Positions 1-8,937 of a stretch of DNA of 64,000 bases are shown here, piece by piece; position 1 is the stretch's first letter; each line of letters opens with the position of its first letter. The position numbers were made by a program, and so were the translations under genes. This DNA comes from Mesorhizobium loti. Its GTDB lineage: Bacteria; Pseudomonadota; Alphaproteobacteria; Rhizobiales; Rhizobiaceae. Location: NCBI RefSeq assembly GCF_001510895.1, contig NZ_LPWA01000116.1, positions 1-64,000 of the forward strand. Direction: 5' to 3'. A model generated the notes under the pieces. It was not told where the DNA came from, ran no database searches, and was given only the letters and a program-made list of their open reading frames with translations.

Positions 1-110
1 TTGTTGAAATCGTTAGCGAAAAATCGGGGCCGTTTTAACGCCTAAACCTAACCGCCACATGACATTTTGCCGTTTGAAGTCGGGAAGTAAAAGCGACAGC
101 GACCGAGGTT

Positions 111-1157
111 TTGGTGCGCTTGGACGAACGCCTGGCGCGGTCTTCGGTTCGAGAGGGTTGGATCGAGCGGCAGAATTTCGCCGATGCCGCGGCAGCACTC
201 TGGCTCGAGGGCGAGCTCGTCCACCTTGAGGACCTTGTCCTGCACGACGCCCACATGGACGTGCGCGCGCCCACCCACGAACTGACCCGCGCACATGCCG
301 TGCTTCGTGCTCGCCGTCAGATCTTTGCGCGGGCCGCCGACTGGGCGCTCGGCCGCGAAGGCCTGCGCCAACTGACGGGACGTGGCACCACGCCGGGACC
401 GGCGGAGGAAGGCCGGCACGCAGGGGAGCGTGCGCCGGGGGAACTCGGGGTTGAAGAGGCGGATGAGACGGATCCGCTGGCAGCGGAGCTGGCGGCGATC
501 GACGCGGTGCTCGAACGAGCGACCAAGGTGCTGGAGGGCGGGGCGGCGCCGGCCCGCAAGGCGACAACGTCGCAGCCTGATCGACCATCCCTGGTCTATG
601 ATCTCGACTGGGATGAGGGCGCGAGGCTCGCCGAATGGCAGGCCGTGGCCGCCGAGACGCGCCAGCAGCCGGTGGTCTTGCGCGCGGCGGTCCTGCTCGA
701 TGCGTGGCACGAAATCGAAGTGCTACAGCATGCTGGCTGGCTTGGACCGCTCCTGGTTGGTGCGCTCCTGCGGCAGGAGGGGGTCTCGGCAGGCCATCTA
801 GCCAGCCTGCATGTCGGGGCCAAGAACATTTCACGGGAGCGCCGGCGGGCACGAGCGCGAAACGACCGCTTGCTGGCGTTCGTCGATGCCATCCAGGACG
901 CAGCGCTGAACGGACTGAAGGAGCACGATCGGCTGGTCCTGGCGAAGAACCAGATGGAGCGGCGGCTGCGTGAGCGCCGCGCCAACTCGAGACTGCCAGC
1001 CCTGGTCGAGCTTGTGCTCTCGCGGCCGCTCGTCGCCACCGGCATGATTCAGGATCGGCTCAAAGTCTCAAAACAGGGTGCGCTCAATCTCGTCGGCGAG
1101 CTTGGCTTGCGCGAGATGACGGGGAGAGGGAGGTTTCGGGCGTGGGGGATAGTGTAG
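111..1157 (+). CDS. RHE_PE00001 family protein (DUF1612 + C-terminal HTH_13)
   Basis: About 348 residues. The N-terminal two thirds (VRLDERLARS, then GELVHLEDLVLHD and APTHELTRAHAVLRARR) match the DUF1612 family known from rhizobial plasmids. The last 60 residues are a predicted helix-turn-helix (LVLSRPLVATGMIQDRLKVS). Function is unknown; a DNA-binding role is inferred from the HTH. Family members usually carry about 25 more residues before LDER. Here an in-frame stop at 75-77 leaves only a TTG (111) or GTG (114) start, so the 5' end looks truncated or frameshifted. It may instead continue in another frame outside the window. Confidence 0.75.
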   Translation: MVRLDERLARSSVREGWIERQNFADAAAALWLEGELVHLEDLVLHDAHMDVRAPTHELTRAHAVLRARRQIFARAADWALGREGLRQLTGRGTTPGPAEEGRHAGERAPGELGVEEADETDPLAAELAAIDAVLERATKVLEGGAAPARKATTSQPDRPSLVYDLDWDEGARLAEWQAVAAETRQQPVVLRAAVLLDAWHEIEVLQHAGWLGPLLVGALLRQEGVSAGHLASLHVGAKNISRERRRARARNDRLLAFVDAIQDAALNGLKEHDRLVLAKNQMERRLRERRANSRLPALVELVLSRPLVATGMIQDRLKVSKQGALNLVGELGLREMTGRGRFRAWGIV

Positions 1158-1221
1158 GCTCGCTCGACAGATTCTTTTAGGCTTTACGAAATTATCGAAC
1201 TTGACGAACTTGCTGACTGCA

Positions 1222-1232
1222 ACCAAATTGGT
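1222..1232. promoter_or_regulatory. 11-bp palindrome upstream of the 1311 gene
   Basis: ACCAAATTGGT is a perfect palindrome in the AT-richer gap (1158-1310), 78 bp before the next start codon. This is a plausible operator for the downstream DNA-binding-like protein. The role is inferred only from position and symmetry. Confidence 0.25.
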
Positions 1233-1310
1233 GACAAGCAGGAGTTCTCAAATGGCCGCGCCAAAACGAACAAATCATAGCGGGACGCGTCGCGCGGAGG
1301 AACCAGCACG

Positions 1311-1937
1311 ATGGCCTTCACCACGAAGCTGCCGGCTCAGGCCAACTTCAAGAAGGTATTGCTCGAAAGATACCAGGAAGCGGTTGCGCGCAGTCACAAG
1401 CTCGGTCATCGCGTCTCGTTCCGGGTTGAGGTCGATCCGGCGGCCGGCGCGCAGACGATCACGCCGGTCGAGGAACAGGCGACTGTTGCCGATGACAGGT
1501 TTCCTGTTGAGGATACCGGAACGCCTGACACCGAACTTGTGGCGGCGCTCGCGGAGGCGCGCAAGCGTGGCCGCAAGCGTGTTGCCGAGATCGTCGCCGG
1601 TGAGGACATGTTGAGCGCGGACGCCTTTGCCAAATTGCTTGGCACATCGCGGGTGACTGTCAACGCCAAGCGGCAGAGCGGGCAGGTGCTCGGGATCAAT
1701 GGTGCCACGCGAGGCTTTCGCTTCCCGATTTGGCAACTGGACAAGGATGGTCGCCCGTTCAGAGCATTGCCGGCACTGCACGCGATGTTGGGCAACAGTG
1801 CCTGGGCAGTCTACCGGTTTTTGGTATCGCGCCATGGCGCGCTCAATGGGCGCACCGGTCTTCGAGCCCTTCAACTTGGCAAGGACGATTTGGTATTGGC
1901 TGCTGCCGAAGGTCTGGCCAGAGGCGACTTCGACTGA
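1311..1937 (+). CDS. Putative DNA-binding / antitoxin-like protein
   Basis: 208 residues. GGAGGA at 1296-1301 gives a good ribosome site 9 nt before the ATG. A central segment (MLSADAFAKLLGTSRVTVNAKRQ broken around residue 105) has helix-turn-helix character. The C-terminus (ALNGRTGLRALQLGKDD and a Gly-Asp end) resembles the toxin-binding tail of Xre/MbcA/ParS-type antitoxins, but no partner toxin of that class is adjacent. Its 3' end overlaps by 67 bp the reverse-strand DUF5615 gene, which marks a recombination boundary. Exact family unknown. Confidence 0.55.
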   Translation: MAFTTKLPAQANFKKVLLERYQEAVARSHKLGHRVSFRVEVDPAAGAQTITPVEEQATVADDRFPVEDTGTPDTELVAALAEARKRGRKRVAEIVAGEDMLSADAFAKLLGTSRVTVNAKRQSGQVLGINGATRGFRFPIWQLDKDGRPFRALPALHAMLGNSAWAVYRFLVSRHGALNGRTGLRALQLGKDDLVLAAAEGLARGDFD

Positions 1938-2158
1938 ATGTCCGGCGTTTCTAGATCGACGGCGCTCGCGAGCTTTCGGAAATCGTCGGCGTTCTCGGTG
2001 ACAATGATCCGGTCCTCTTCGATGGCACGCGCGAAGACGACGTGATCAGGATCGCGCAGCCGGGAACGATCCCGCGGATGGATGGCGTCGTGCAGGCCCT
2101 CGTGGTTGAGATGCTGGCTCAGTGTCGGCGAGATGCACTCGTCGATGAAGAATCTCAC
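1871..2158 (-). CDS. DUF5615 PIN-like toxin, C-terminally truncated
   Basis: 95 residues. The start (MRFFIDECISPTLSQHLN) and the IIVTENADDFRKLA segment match DUF5615 (Mut7-C/PIN-like) proteins, the putative RNase toxins paired with DUF433 antitoxins. Full-length members are roughly 110-120 residues. Here similarity stops after about residue 70 (near base 1945). The remaining residues are simply the antisense of the neighbouring forward gene, so the final strand/helix and any last acidic residue are lost. It overlaps the antitoxin gene by 4 bp. Probably inactive. Confidence 0.7.
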   Translation of the reverse strand: MRFFIDECISPTLSQHLNHEGLHDAIHPRDRSRLRDPDHVVFARAIEEDRIIVTENADDFRKLASAVDLETPDIQSKSPLARPSAAANTKSSLPS

Positions 2159-2733
2159 GCAGCCGATCCCCGGCGGGGCTGCACCGGACGGCCGACCCGC
2201 GGGTGAGTTTGCGCATAAAGCACGGCCGCCTCGAAGGCCCGACGCGGAATATCGGGATAGTCTTCCAGGAGCGTCTCGATCGTGTCGCCGCAGGTGAGGC
2301 GGCCATGGATCGCGCTGACGGTGAGCCGAGTACCCTTTATCACCGGACGCCCGCCTTGCACACCTTCGGCGCTCTCAATGAACGCATCGCGGTCGGCGGC
2401 GTAGCGCTCGGCGCGCTCGACCGCGTCCCGAGCCAAGGATCCAACATGCAGGACAACGGCAGGCGCCACTTCTATTTCCGCCGTCTTGAGGGCCGCCGGG
2501 GACATCGCCGACAGTTTGCGCGCAACGAGTTTCTTGTCGTTGACGGTCATGCGTCGGCCGAGCGATTTCGCAGCCGCGGCAACAGCAACAGCGTGCAGCG
2601 GCAGGAGCCGGCGATCGCCAGCCGTTCCGCGTCGCACGCTGAACACCTTCTGCTCAAGTGCTTTCTCAATAACCGTCTTCGAGGTGGCGGCCAGCGCGGC
2701 GACTTCATTGGGGGTCAAAAGAGCGGGGCTCAT
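2155..2733 (-). CDS. DUF433 antitoxin
   Basis: 192 residues. The C-terminal DUF433 domain is seen in GGRPVIKGTRLTVSAIHGRL and YPDIPRRAFEAAVLYAQTHP. It is preceded by an N-terminal MerR-like HTH (LTPNEVAALAATSKTVIEKA) that probably binds the operon promoter. AGGAGA sits 5 nt before the ATG at 2733. The gene overlaps the downstream DUF5615 toxin by 4 bp, as expected for a coupled toxin-antitoxin operon. The 343 bp between it and the next reverse gene (2734-3077) hold no convincing gene. Confidence 0.8.
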   Translation of the reverse strand: MSPALLTPNEVAALAATSKTVIEKALEQKVFSVRRGTAGDRRLLPLHAVAVAAAAKSLGRRMTVNDKKLVARKLSAMSPAALKTAEIEVAPAVVLHVGSLARDAVERAERYAADRDAFIESAEGVQGGRPVIKGTRLTVSAIHGRLTCGDTIETLLEDYPDIPRRAFEAAVLYAQTHPRVGRPVQPRRGSAA

Positions 2734-3077
2734 AATTATCTCCTAGCCAGGAACGAATTATGGCGATCCGCGGTGGAAAATTCAAGGCGATTGTGTCAGT
2801 GGTGCCGAGGCGACAGCATGCAGACGTTCAGAAGCGCGGCCAAGCTCGGCACAGAAGGCATCGTCGCTAGCGGCGGCGCCGCGCCGCTCGGCGCTTCGGC
2901 AACCTCAAGGCCTCGGACCGACACCAGTAGTTTAGTTTCTCCGGGGTCAGTGCGATTTGTTAGCGCCGATTGTCCATCACCATCGCTTTGTTCAAGGAGG
3001 CGTTGAAGGCAATGGAATGGCGTGAGTGCGCCCACAGCCAATCGCCCGACCAGCTTGCTGTCGACGTGCTTCTCAAC

Positions 3078-3719
3078 TTACCGTTCGCGCTCGCCGGTCT
3101 CGCGTTTAGGCTTTGGCTGGTGAAGGCGTCGCCGGACATTCGGCTTGAGCGCGTTCCTGACGTCTTTGTCGACAACCCCGAGATCGAACCAGTCAGGATT
3201 GAAATGACCGCCGCACCAGCGCCTCATGTCTCGATGTTCGGGATCCTCCCGGTCGGCCATGATGGCCAGGAAATCCTCAAAACCGCCGGTACCGCCGACA
3301 TCTTCCGGTGGCCTGGCGCGAGCGCCATCTATGCAGGACGCTGTCCTTGGAATCGGGTCCAGGGCCAGGAGTTCCTCGATTGTGACGAGATGCTCCCAGT
3401 TATCGCCGAAGTCATAAAGGTAGATGAAAGAGAGGCCTGGGCGGCGCTCGAAATCCAGAAGCCGGACCTCATTTTCATCAAAGGACCGGGATTGTCCTTC
3501 ATATTCTATCTCGCCGAACTGTTCAGGATCGCCATAGCACAAACCGCCAACCTGGAACTGGTGCAGGTGGTAGTTCCACCAGTTGAAGGCGGCCTGGATG
3601 ACGAGATGCAATTGTCCAAGATGCCAGTTCCATGGAACGATCACGCGGCGCCACACGGCCGGCTCGATGCCGGCTAGCTCGATCCTGATCTGAAGGGCAT
3701 TGGGATCCTGGAAAAGCAT
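3078..3719 (-). CDS. Plasmid pRiA4b ORF-3 family protein
   Basis: 213 residues matching the pRiA4b ORF-3-like family: IELAGIEPAVWRRVIVP at the start, GQLHLVIQAAFNWWNYHLHQF, and IYLYDFGDNWEHLVTIEE. The family is widespread on rhizobial plasmids and of unknown biochemical function. The C-terminal tail is basic (RRRLHQPKPKRETGER). No clear Shine-Dalgarno precedes the ATG. It stands alone, divergent from the DUF932 gene. Confidence 0.8.
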   Translation of the reverse strand: MLFQDPNALQIRIELAGIEPAVWRRVIVPWNWHLGQLHLVIQAAFNWWNYHLHQFQVGGLCYGDPEQFGEIEYEGQSRSFDENEVRLLDFERRPGLSFIYLYDFGDNWEHLVTIEELLALDPIPRTASCIDGARARPPEDVGGTGGFEDFLAIMADREDPEHRDMRRWCGGHFNPDWFDLGVVDKDVRNALKPNVRRRLHQPKPKRETGERER

Positions 3720-3944
3720 GACGGCAATGGAGCGGCACGCTTACAGGCTGTCAACCCGTGTGTGTCTAGCGTCGCGCCGGATGGATTGCAGCCAAGATAG
3801 TCATCATCGTCGCCTTCGCACGGCCTTCGGCCTTCGCGCGCCAACCACCTGATGCAGACTCTGCTGCAATTCCGGCCCCTTTGGCGGCGAGCGGGGAGGC
3901 CGGCAGAGGTAGAGGGCGGGCGGCTTGCGGAGGCGGGCGAAGGT

Positions 3945-3963
3945 CCGGGAGAGAGGCTCCCGG
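3945..3963 (+). promoter_or_regulatory. Leader hairpin of DUF932 gene (AGAGG loop)
   Basis: CCGGGAG and CTCCCGG form a perfect 7-bp stem closing an AGAGG loop. It ends 22 nt before the ATG at 3986, in a purine-rich leader (3887-3985). A near-identical fold with compensatory base changes precedes the ParB gene. Confidence 0.55.
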
Positions 3964-3985
3964 CGTCCGCTGCGGAGCAGCAATC

Positions 3986-5181
3986 ATGACACAGATGGAA
4001 ATTCACACGCCCGTCCGTAACGCGCGTGCCGGCTACAAGGTCGACGTTAGTCGCGGCGAGCGTATCGGCCGCGTGTCGTCGGAGTGGTTCAACCGACCGG
4101 CTGACGAGCGCTACCTTTCTCTGACCGATCTCCATAATTCGGTGAAAAGGCGATCCGAACGCAGTCGCACGCGCATCGTCGAAAGCGAGCTGATCCGCGT
4201 CGAGGCAAGCCGCGACGATCCGGAGCGTCTGAGGCTGATGCTACCCGATGCGCCTGCCCCCGTAGCCCCCACGCATTGGAGTTTTGGCCAACTCGCCAGC
4301 CTGGTTGGCGCTCCGGCCGCCTATCTGCGCCAGCTTCCGGCCCCGCTGGCGGCGATCAACCTCCAACACGGTCTCCTCAACCAACGCTCCGAGCAGATCA
4401 AGACGCTCGAAAACGACAACGGCCGTGTCGAGCTTCGGGCTGTGACGGGCATAGAGTATGGCAGAATATTCGATGCGGAACTGATCGACGCCGTCCAAAA
4501 GATCGCCGGCAACGGCACCGGCGACACGCGTTGGAAAACGCCAGGTGCGCTCGATTGGTCAACAAGAATCTACAACCCCAATGTCGACATCACCAAGGAC
4601 ACCACCACGCTCTACGCGTCCGACCGCGATGTTTTTGTGTTTCTCGTCGACGACCTCAATCCGATCGAAGCCGGCAAGCTGCCCGATGGCTCGCCCGACG
4701 TCTTTTTCAGGGGTTTTTATTGCTGGAACTCGGAGGTCGCGCCCGGACGCTGGGAATCGCTAGCTTCTATTTGCGCGCCGTGTGCCAGAATCGATGCCTG
4801 TGGGGCGTGGAAAATTTCGAGGAAATTACCATCCGGCATTCCAAATATGCCGCCTCGCGTTTCGCCCTGGAAGCCGAGCCTGCGCTGATCCAGTTCGCCG
4901 AATCATCGGCAATGCCATTCGTCAACGGGATCAAGGCCGCGCGGGAGCGGATCGTTGCCCGAGATGAGGAGGACCGGCAGAGCTTCCTGCGCCAGCGCGG
5001 CTTTTCGAAGGTGGAGACGACGAAGATCATCGATGCCGTGCTTTCGGAGGAGGGGCATCCACCGACGAGCATATTCGACTTCGTGCAGGGCATCACGCGG
5101 ATCGCGCGTGACAAGCCGCACCAGGATGTTCGCCTCGAAATGGAGGGTAAGGCCAAGAAGCTGCTTGAGCTCGCCGCCTGA
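3986..5181 (+). CDS. DUF932 domain protein (single-base frameshift)
   Basis: Frame-corrected length about 398 residues. The DUF932 family has YcfJ/LGT-like members on plasmids and phages and is of unknown activity. Recognisable segments are SSEWFNRPADERYLSL at the start, GVTGIEYGRIFDAELIDAV-like (here AVTGIEYGRIFDAEL), DVFFRGFYCWNSEV, and FYLRAVCQNRCLWGVENF. Reading is open in one frame to about 4738 and continues to TGA 5181 in the next frame. Restoring one G after GAGGTC (4733-4738) rejoins both halves as EVGARTLGIASF, so a base is missing here. As given, the product would end prematurely at 4888. Its leader carries the 3945-3963 hairpin. Confidence 0.8.
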
Positions 5182-5614
5182 TCCCGGCGAGGCCGGCAGC
5201 AGTTACTGGTCTCCACGTCCTGTTCGTATCTCATCGATTGGAGTGCCGTCCTCAGAAGCACCGGGGACGGCAGCTCCTTTGCGTGACGGGTCGGTGCGAA
5301 GCTCGGCAGCCCCGTGTAATCAAACCCGTAGAAACGAACTCAAACAGCCATGCCGTCGCTAGCTCATGAACTGCGTGCTTGGCCTGCTCGCCGATGATCA
5401 TGTTCGGAGGGCGTTTTCGTCGGTGGAACGGCCCGAGCCTTACCGCGACACGGTCGCGCGGCGCCACTCAACGCAGTCACCACCCGGCAAAATGGTATGC
5501 CGGGGCTGCCGGCGGTGGCGCGAGGCTTGGAGGCAGAGGGGGGAGGGGAGGGTTCCTGACGGGTCTGGAGGTCCGGGGAGAGGCCCCGGGCCGCCCGTCA
5601 TGGAGAACCTGACC
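5182..5614 (+). promoter_or_regulatory. 433-bp leader/intergenic region with AGAGG-loop hairpin
   Basis: No gene recognised. The last 80 bp are strongly purine-biased (GGCAGAGGGGGGAGGGGAGG, 5532-5551). They end with a hairpin, CCGGGG (5573-5578), AGAGG loop, CCCCGG (5584-5589), 25 nt before the preferred ParB start at 5615. Confidence 0.5.
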
Positions 5615-7762
5615 ATGGCAAAGAGCGCCAATCAGAAGATCACCCTCAATCAGGCCGAAAATATCCCGTTCGACAAGCTCGATCTATCACAGAAGAATGT
5701 GCGCCAGATCGTGAATGGCGTCACGATCCCGGAGCTTGCCGACGACATCGGGTACCGCGGGCTCATCGAAAGCCTCAACGTTCGTCCGAAGAAGGATGCG
5801 GATGGCGAGGAAGCCGGCCGCTACGAGGTGCCCGCAGGCGGTCGCCGTTTTCGGGCGCTCGAACTTCTGGTGCGCCAGAAGCGTATGGCGAAGACCCAGC
5901 CGGTTCCTTGCGTCGTCAACCGCTCCGACAAGACGAGCATGGAAGATGACTCGCTCGCCGAGAATACCCATCGCGAAAACCTGCATCCGCTCGACCAGTA
6001 CCGTGCGTTCAAAGCGCTGAGCGACCACGGCAATGACATCGAAGAGATCGCCGCCCGCTATTTCGTTTCGCCGAACACGGTCAGGCAGCGCCTGAAGCTC
6101 GCTGCGGTCTCTCCCCGGCTGCTCGACCTCTACGAGCAGGACGAGATCAAGCTCGACCAGCTCCAGGCCTTCGCCGTGTCAAACGACCATGCTCGTCAGG
6201 AGCACGTCTGGGAGCGCATTTCCAGCAACCAGCACATGCAGGAGCCTTTCTACATCAGGCGCCTGCTGACGGAGACCACGGTGCGCGCCGATGATCGCCG
6301 CGCCGTCTATGTCGGCGCGGAAGCTTATGAGGCTGCCAGTGGCGTCATTCTGCGCGACCTCTTCGAGCAGGATTCTGGCGGTTGGTTCCAGGATGCGGCT
6401 CTTCTCGAACAGTTGGTCTTCGATAAGCTGAAAGTGGACGCTGAGGCTGTTCGCACCGACGGCTGGAAGTGGGTCGAGGCGGCGATCAGCTTCCCTTATG
6501 GCCACACTTCCGGCATGCGGCGCGTCTATGCTGAACCGGCGGAGATGAGCACCGAGGAGATCGCCCGCTACGACGCGGTGAAGGCTGAGTATGACGCCCT
6601 CGACGCCAGATACGCCAAGATGGAGGACGCCGACCAGGAGATCGAGGACAGGCTCGATCAGCTCGGCGCCGAACTCGACGGTTTCACCGATCGTCCCCAA
6701 GTCTACGATCCGGCGCAGAAGGGTATCGCCGGTGCGTTCGTGACTCTGGGCGCCAACGGCCAGCTGCAGGTCGAAGCCGGCTTCGTCCGTCCCGAGGACG
6801 AACCGCGGGTCGGGACGGACGATGATGACGAGGAGACCGAAGGCGAGGATCTCGAAACGTCGAACCACGATGAAGGTGATGACGACAGGGGTAGGGTGAT
6901 CGTCAATGGTCGCCCTGTGGGTCAGGAGTCCGAAACCGCTGAAGAGCCTGAGGATGAGGGCATCAAGCCACTGCCCGAACGGCTCGTCTTCGATCTCACG
7001 GCGCAGAAGACACTCGCGTTGCGCAACGCGCTGGCGGGTGACGTCGACATCGCCTTCGTCACGGTCCTCCACGCGCTCGTCCTGCAGATGTTCTATCGGT
7101 TCGCCAAGGACAGCTGCCTCGAGATCACCCTGACCAGCAACAACTTCGGTCAGGTCCAGGGTCTCGCCGACACGCCCTGGGCGAAGGAGATCGCCGAGCG
7201 TCACGAGTCCTGGGACAGGGATATGCCCGACAGCGACAATCTGTGGGCATTCCTCCTCGGCCTCGACGACGCCAGCCGAAAGGCGCTGTTTGCGCACTGC
7301 GCGTCGCTCTCGCTTAACGCCGTCGTCGAGCCCTGGAACAGGCGCCCGGGCGCGCTTGTCCATGCCGACGCGCTCGCCGCCACGCTTGGCTTCGGCATGG
7401 TCGAGGCAGGCTGGTCGCCCACGGTCGACAACTATCTGGGCCGCATCACCAAGGCCCGGATCGTTCAGGCCGTGCGCGAAGGTCGCGGCGAGGATTCCGC
7501 GCAGCTGATCGACCACATGAAGAAGGACCTGATGGCACGTGAGGCCGCTCGCCTTCTCGAAGGATCGAACTGGCTGCCCGAGCCGCTGCGCCTCGATGGC
7601 GACGACGCGGTCGTCGATGCCGATGAGACCGTCACCGGTGACGCGGCCGACGAGACGGCTATCGACGGCGAAGCTGCCGAGCTACCCGCCTATCTCAGCG
7701 AGGACGCCGGACACGACGATGTCGGCGATTCCGCGCCCGAGACCATGCAGGCGGCCGAATAA
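5615..7762 (+). CDS. ParB/RepB/Spo0J-type nuclease-partition family protein
   Basis: About 715 residues. The N-terminal ParB domain is clear: NIPFDKLDLSQKNVRQI, a GYRGLIESLNVRP box, and the PAGGRRFRALELL and SLAENTHRENLHPLDQY motifs. An HTH follows (IAARYFVSPNTVRQRLKLA). The long C-terminal half is acidic with coiled-coil character (residues ~330-380 and ~400-450) and is typical of the large plasmid ParB-like proteins, not of 300-residue segregation ParB. No parA is adjacent, so a regulatory or DNA-metabolism role is as likely as partition. Two ATGs exist (5600, 5615). GGAG at 5602-5605 favours 5615. Confidence 0.85.
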   Translation: MAKSANQKITLNQAENIPFDKLDLSQKNVRQIVNGVTIPELADDIGYRGLIESLNVRPKKDADGEEAGRYEVPAGGRRFRALELLVRQKRMAKTQPVPCVVNRSDKTSMEDDSLAENTHRENLHPLDQYRAFKALSDHGNDIEEIAARYFVSPNTVRQRLKLAAVSPRLLDLYEQDEIKLDQLQAFAVSNDHARQEHVWERISSNQHMQEPFYIRRLLTETTVRADDRRAVYVGAEAYEAASGVILRDLFEQDSGGWFQDAALLEQLVFDKLKVDAEAVRTDGWKWVEAAISFPYGHTSGMRRVYAEPAEMSTEEIARYDAVKAEYDALDARYAKMEDADQEIEDRLDQLGAELDGFTDRPQVYDPAQKGIAGAFVTLGANGQLQVEAGFVRPEDEPRVGTDDDDEETEGEDLETSNHDEGDDDRGRVIVNGRPVGQESETAEEPEDEGIKPLPERLVFDLTAQKTLALRNALAGDVDIAFVTVLHALVLQMFYRFAKDSCLEITLTSNNFGQVQGLADTPWAKEIAERHESWDRDMPDSDNLWAFLLGLDDASRKALFAHCASLSLNAVVEPWNRRPGALVHADALAATLGFGMVEAGWSPTVDNYLGRITKARIVQAVREGRGEDSAQLIDHMKKDLMAREAARLLEGSNWLPEPLRLDGDDAVVDADETVTGDAADETAIDGEAAELPAYLSEDAGHDDVGDSAPETMQAAE

Positions 7763-7789
7763 GGCTCTTCTGCCACCCACTACCCTTGG

Positions 7790-7814
7790 GGCCCGGCCAC
7801 AGCGCCGGGCCTTT
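7790..7814 (+). terminator. GC-rich hairpin after parB-like gene
   Basis: GGCCCGGC (7790-7797) pairs with GCCGGGCC (7804-7811) and is followed by TTTG. It could terminate or attenuate transcription, and it ends 28 nt before the next start codon. Confidence 0.5.
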
Positions 7815-7839
7815 GTCATTTCCGGACAAGGAGACGATC

Positions 7840-8301
7840 ATGTCCGCATTGCAAGTCTACGACCACGCTCCTCTGGGCAGCCTCATCGCCTATTCGGACG
7901 GCGCCCCGAAACCGCCCGCCCGCTTCTCCCGGAAGCTGCGCGATTGGGAATCGCGTAACGGCGTCGGCCGGCTGGTGAAGAAGGAGCCGCCGCGCGAGCG
8001 TCCGACCTATAGCTCACCCGCCTGTTTTACATTGCACGAGGGCGACTTCGGCTCGGACGGCATCGTCATCGTCACGGTCATGCGCACCTATACGGTCGAT
8101 AGCGCGCTGACCTTCAAAGTGAGGGAGCGCCCGACCGTCGGCATGGTGCGTGTCATCCAGGCGGTCGGCGACAACAGCGAGCTGATCCATCTCGCCGAGG
8201 AAATGGAGGCGGCCGAGCTCTGGCTCGCCAGACACCCGCATTTCAATGTGCGCCTCGAAGAGGTCACGGCCGACGTGGTCGAGGGCCGCGCCGCGGCCTG
8301 A
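7840..8301 (+). CDS. Conserved plasmid hypothetical protein
   Basis: 153 residues, ATG at 7840 with AAGGAG 8 nt upstream. Sequence starts MSALQVYDHAPLGSLIAYSD. It has a basic central segment (KKEPPRERPTY) and an alternating beta-like core (SDGIVIVTVMRTYTVDS). No catalytic motif or membrane segment is visible. It lies in the ParB-DUF1419 block, in the same orientation. Function unknown. Confidence 0.7.
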   Translation: MSALQVYDHAPLGSLIAYSDGAPKPPARFSRKLRDWESRNGVGRLVKKEPPRERPTYSSPACFTLHEGDFGSDGIVIVTVMRTYTVDSALTFKVRERPTVGMVRVIQAVGDNSELIHLAEEMEAAELWLARHPHFNVRLEEVTADVVEGRAAA

Positions 8302-8328
8302 TCCGCCTTCCCAACCATCAACCGTGTC

Positions 8329-8356
8329 GCCCGGCATCGCTTAGCGATCGCCGGGC
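8329..8356 (+). terminator. Extended hairpin between two plasmid hypothetical genes
   Basis: GCCCGGC plus ATCGC, loop TTA, GCGAT, one bulged C, then GCCGGGC: a 12-bp stem ending 23 nt before the ATG at 8380. Followed by GCTTTCGC, so only a weak T-run. Terminator or leader element. Confidence 0.5.
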
Positions 8357-8379
8357 GCTTTCGCTTCATGGAGACCATC

Positions 8380-8772
8380 ATGTTCGACTGGATGAAGTCC
8401 TGTTCCTATGACGAGGCGCAGAAGCGCCGCTTCCACGCCACGGCGCGCTCGCGCCTCAAGCAGCTCGCCGCCGAGCTGCGCCTGCCCCATGGTTCGTTCG
8501 AGATCCGCTCGAACAAGGGCGGCGTCGCCGTCTCGGGCGAGGTCACCCTCCACCATGACCGAGCCTATATTCAGGTCGGCCAGTTCGGCCTTTCCTCTGG
8601 CCACGGCATCCTAATCCGCACCTGCAAGGGACGGCGCGACTATACCGGCGGCGCCAATCACTTCGTCGCGCTCGGTATGCTCGACGACATCCCGGCGCTT
8701 GCCGCGGCCGTACGCGCCATCACGGGCGTAGGCCGGGATGCCTCCCTTTCCGCAGACCGCCGCGCCGCCTGA
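8380..8772 (+). CDS. Conserved plasmid hypothetical protein
   Basis: 130 residues, ATG 8380 with GGAG 6 nt upstream. Start MFDWMKSCSYDEAQKRRFHA; Arg/Lys-rich N-terminal helix (residues 14-33), then a beta-rich domain (GSFEIRSNKGGVAVSGEVTL, YIQVGQFGLSSGHGILIRTC). No known motif. Position and orientation suggest co-regulation with its neighbours. Function unknown. Confidence 0.7.
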   Translation: MFDWMKSCSYDEAQKRRFHATARSRLKQLAAELRLPHGSFEIRSNKGGVAVSGEVTLHHDRAYIQVGQFGLSSGHGILIRTCKGRRDYTGGANHFVALGMLDDIPALAAAVRAITGVGRDASLSADRRAA

Positions 8773-8860
8773 GGCCGCCCCGGCGACATCCGAAGCCTGC
8801 GGCGTCGCCGGTGCAAATCGCACGGCGCCTCAGAGCTCTCCAAACCATTCCTATCTACCC

Positions 8861-8884
8861 GAGCCCAGCCATCGCGTCGGGCTC
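8861..8884 (+). terminator. Short hairpin with TTT tail
   Basis: GAGCCC (8861-8866) and GGGCTC (8879-8884) followed by TTTCGTCTT. A weak terminator-like element in the 165-bp gap before the DUF1419 gene. Confidence 0.4.
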
Positions 8885-8937
8885 TTTCGTCTTCAGGTCA
8901 CACCACGCAGTGTCGATCTGCTTCAGGAGCAACCGCC

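Noticed and set aside
2970..3677. 235-codon + strand open frame
   Set aside because: Exactly antisense to the well-recognised pRiA4b ORF-3 family gene; no family features of its own.
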